Source: Pseudomonas frederiksbergensis
GTDB taxonomy: Bacteria; Pseudomonadota; Gammaproteobacteria; Pseudomonadales; Pseudomonadaceae
Assembly: GCF_001952935.1 (NCBI RefSeq)
Contig: NZ_CP018319.1
Span: 2,386,501 to 2,450,500, forward strand
Direction of reading: 5' to 3'
Length of the DNA: 64,000 bases
Below, piece by piece: positions 62,692-64,000 of the stretch. The stretch's first letter is position 1; the number at the start of each line of letters is the position of its first letter. The notes under the pieces were generated by a model. The model was given only the letters and a program-made list of their open reading frames with translations. It made no database searches and was not told where the DNA came from. A program made the position numbers and the translations under genes.

Positions 62692-64000
62692 TTACATCTG
62701 CGTCGCCATCCCCTCCACATTCATCGCCGCCTGACGCAAGGCCTCGGAGCGGGTCGGGTGTGGATGGCAGGTCAGGGCGATGTCTTCGGCGGAGGCGCTG
62801 AACTCCATGGCCACGCAATATTCGCCGATCATTTCACTGACGCTTGGACCCACCAGGTGCACGCCGAGAATCTCGTCAGTGCGCTCATCGGCCAGCACTT
62901 TGGCGAAGCCTTCGGTTTCGTGATTGATCTTGGCCCGACTGTTGGCGGTGAAGGGAAACTTGCCAACCTTGTAGGCGCGGCCTTCGGCCTTGAGCTGCTC
63001 TTCGGTCTTGCCGACGCTGGCCAGTTCGGGTTTGGTGTAGATCACGTTGGGGATCAGGTCGTAGTTGACCTCGGCCGCTTTGCCGACAATCTGCTCGATG
63101 CAGACCATGGCCTCGTCTTCGGCTTTATGGGCGAGCATCGGCCCGGAGGTCACGTCGCCAATCACCCAGACGCCAGCCGCTTCGGTGCGATGACCCTTGT
63201 TGGCGAGCATGCCGCGTTTATCCGTGGCGAGGCCGACGTTCTCCAGCCCCAGGCCTTGGGTGTAAGGCCGGCGTCCGATGGATACCAGCACGTAATCCGC
63301 TTCAATCGTTTCGGCCGTGCCACCAGCCGCGGGCTCGACGCTGAGTTGAACGCCGGTGGCGGAGGTTGTGGCGCGGGTGACCTTGCAACTCAATTTGAAG
63401 TCGATGCCCTGTTTGCTCAACGAACGTTGCAGGGTTTTGCCGGCTTCACTGTCCACACCGGGGCAGATCCGGTCGAGAAACTCGATCACCGTCACCTGAG
63501 CGCCCAAACGCCGCCACACCGAACCCAGCTCCAGACCGATCACCCCAGCGCCGATCACCACCAGATGCTTGGGCACTTCAGCCAGCGACAGCGCGCCCGT
63601 CGAATCGAGGATACGTTTGTTGTCGATGTCTACGCCGGGCAGGGGAGTGGGCTCGGAGCCGGTGGCGATGATGATGTTCTTCGCGGTCAGTTCGGTCTTG
63701 CCGCCCTGGCTGTCGGTCACCGTGACTTTGCCGGGCCCGTCGATGTGGCCCCAGCCCTTGATCCAGTGGACCTTGTTTTTGCGAAACAGAAACTCGATGC
63801 CTTTGGTCAACCCGGCAACGCTTTCATCCTTTTGTTTCATCATCTGCGCGAGGTTGAGTGTGGGTTTGACTTCGATCCCCAGGTTGGCGAATTCCGTGCC
63901 CATGGCAGCGTCGTAGAGTTCGGAAGCATGCAGCAACGCTTTTGACGGCATGCACCCGACGTTCAGGCAGGTGCCGCCGAGTGTGGCGCGTCCTTCTATG
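62692..64000 (-). CDS. lpd: Dihydrolipoyl dehydrogenase, 5' end cut by window
   Basis: The frame is open from 62692 to the window end. Near the right edge the redox disulfide motif GTCLNVGCMPSKALLHASE is complete, so only the first 40 or so residues are missing. NAD-binding GAGVIGLELGSVWRRLGAQVTV, FAD-contact VWVIGDVTSGPMLAHKAEDE, and the dimer-interface HPHPTRSEALRQAAMNVEG with the catalytic His-Glu region. E3 component of a 2-oxoacid or glycine-cleavage complex; which one cannot be told here. Confidence 0.94.
   Translation of the reverse strand, partial: IEGRATLGGTCLNVGCMPSKALLHASELYDAAMGTEFANLGIEVKPTLNLAQMMKQKDESVAGLTKGIEFLFRKNKVHWIKGWGHIDGPGKVTVTDSQGGKTELTAKNIIIATGSEPTPLPGVDIDNKRILDSTGALSLAEVPKHLVVIGAGVIGLELGSVWRRLGAQVTVIEFLDRICPGVDSEAGKTLQRSLSKQGIDFKLSCKVTRATTSATGVQLSVEPAAGGTAETIEADYVLVSIGRRPYTQGLGLENVGLATDKRGMLANKGHRTEAAGVWVIGDVTSGPMLAHKAEDEAMVCIEQIVGKAAEVNYDLIPNVIYTKPELASVGKTEEQLKAEGRAYKVGKFPFTANSRAKINHETEGFAKVLADERTDEILGVHLVGPSVSEMIGEYCVAMEFSASAEDIALTCHPHPTRSEALRQAAMNVEGMATQM

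Overview
The window is the replication-origin region of a Pseudomonas chromosome, most likely from the P. fluorescens group. The evidence is the gene order dnaA-dnaN-recF-gyrB / rpmH-rnpA-yidD-yidC-mnmE-mnmG-rsmG-parA-parB-atpIBEFHAGDC-glmU-glmR-glmS, proteins that read as Pseudomonas versions, Pseudomonas-type parS sites, and Pseudomonas-style GTGGGAGCGGGCTTGCCCGC repeats. A large Tn7-like transposon occupies the left 25.4 kb.

Bases 1-25384 are cargo and transposition genes of the Tn7-like element. Its right end (…GCCGACA on the + strand) lies five bases from the gyrB stop codon and carries repeated CAT(n)TTTGTGAG motifs that look like TnsB sites. The transposition genes tnsA-tnsB-tnsC-tniQ run leftwards from that end. 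Next come a type I restriction-modification system (hsdR-hsdM-hsdS) and a wrecked DUF91-like nuclease gene. Beyond them lie an HTH protein with an unknown partner, a large unknown protein, a GHKL-ATPase/STAS-like pair, and a YegP-like protein. A bacterial ubiquitin-like operon follows: three ubiquitin-like modules fused to an E2 domain, a JAB peptidase fused to an E1 domain, and a DUF6527 protein, perhaps with a membrane coiled-coil protein. The far left holds a PD-(D/E)XK-like protein, a zinc-ribbon RES-domain protein and a 43-residue peptide ORF. The set reads as a defence island. The other end of the element is not in the window. The classical Tn7 site after glmS is empty.

Bases 25390-32062 hold gyrB, recF, dnaN and dnaA, all on the minus strand, then oriC. 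recF is broken by a one-base loss in a C tract near its 5' end. Two parS sites lie inside recF. Bases 32073-40883 carry the plus-strand origin cluster with a second origin-like region between mnmE and mnmG. Perfect DnaA 9-mers (TTATCCACA) are strikingly frequent from about 30 to 58.5 kb, inside genes too.

Bases 40928-48204 are the complete F1Fo ATP synthase operon with a clear sigma-70 promoter and a terminator. glmU, a DeoR-type regulator and glmS supply and control UDP-GlcNAc synthesis. From 52.5 kb on come ordinary Pseudomonas genes: an MFS transporter, a LysR regulator, a glutathione transferase, a PNPOx-reductase-ferredoxin fusion, a DUF3142 lipoprotein with an exported partner, a LysE exporter, an Lrp regulator, and a dihydrolipoyl dehydrogenase cut by the window end.
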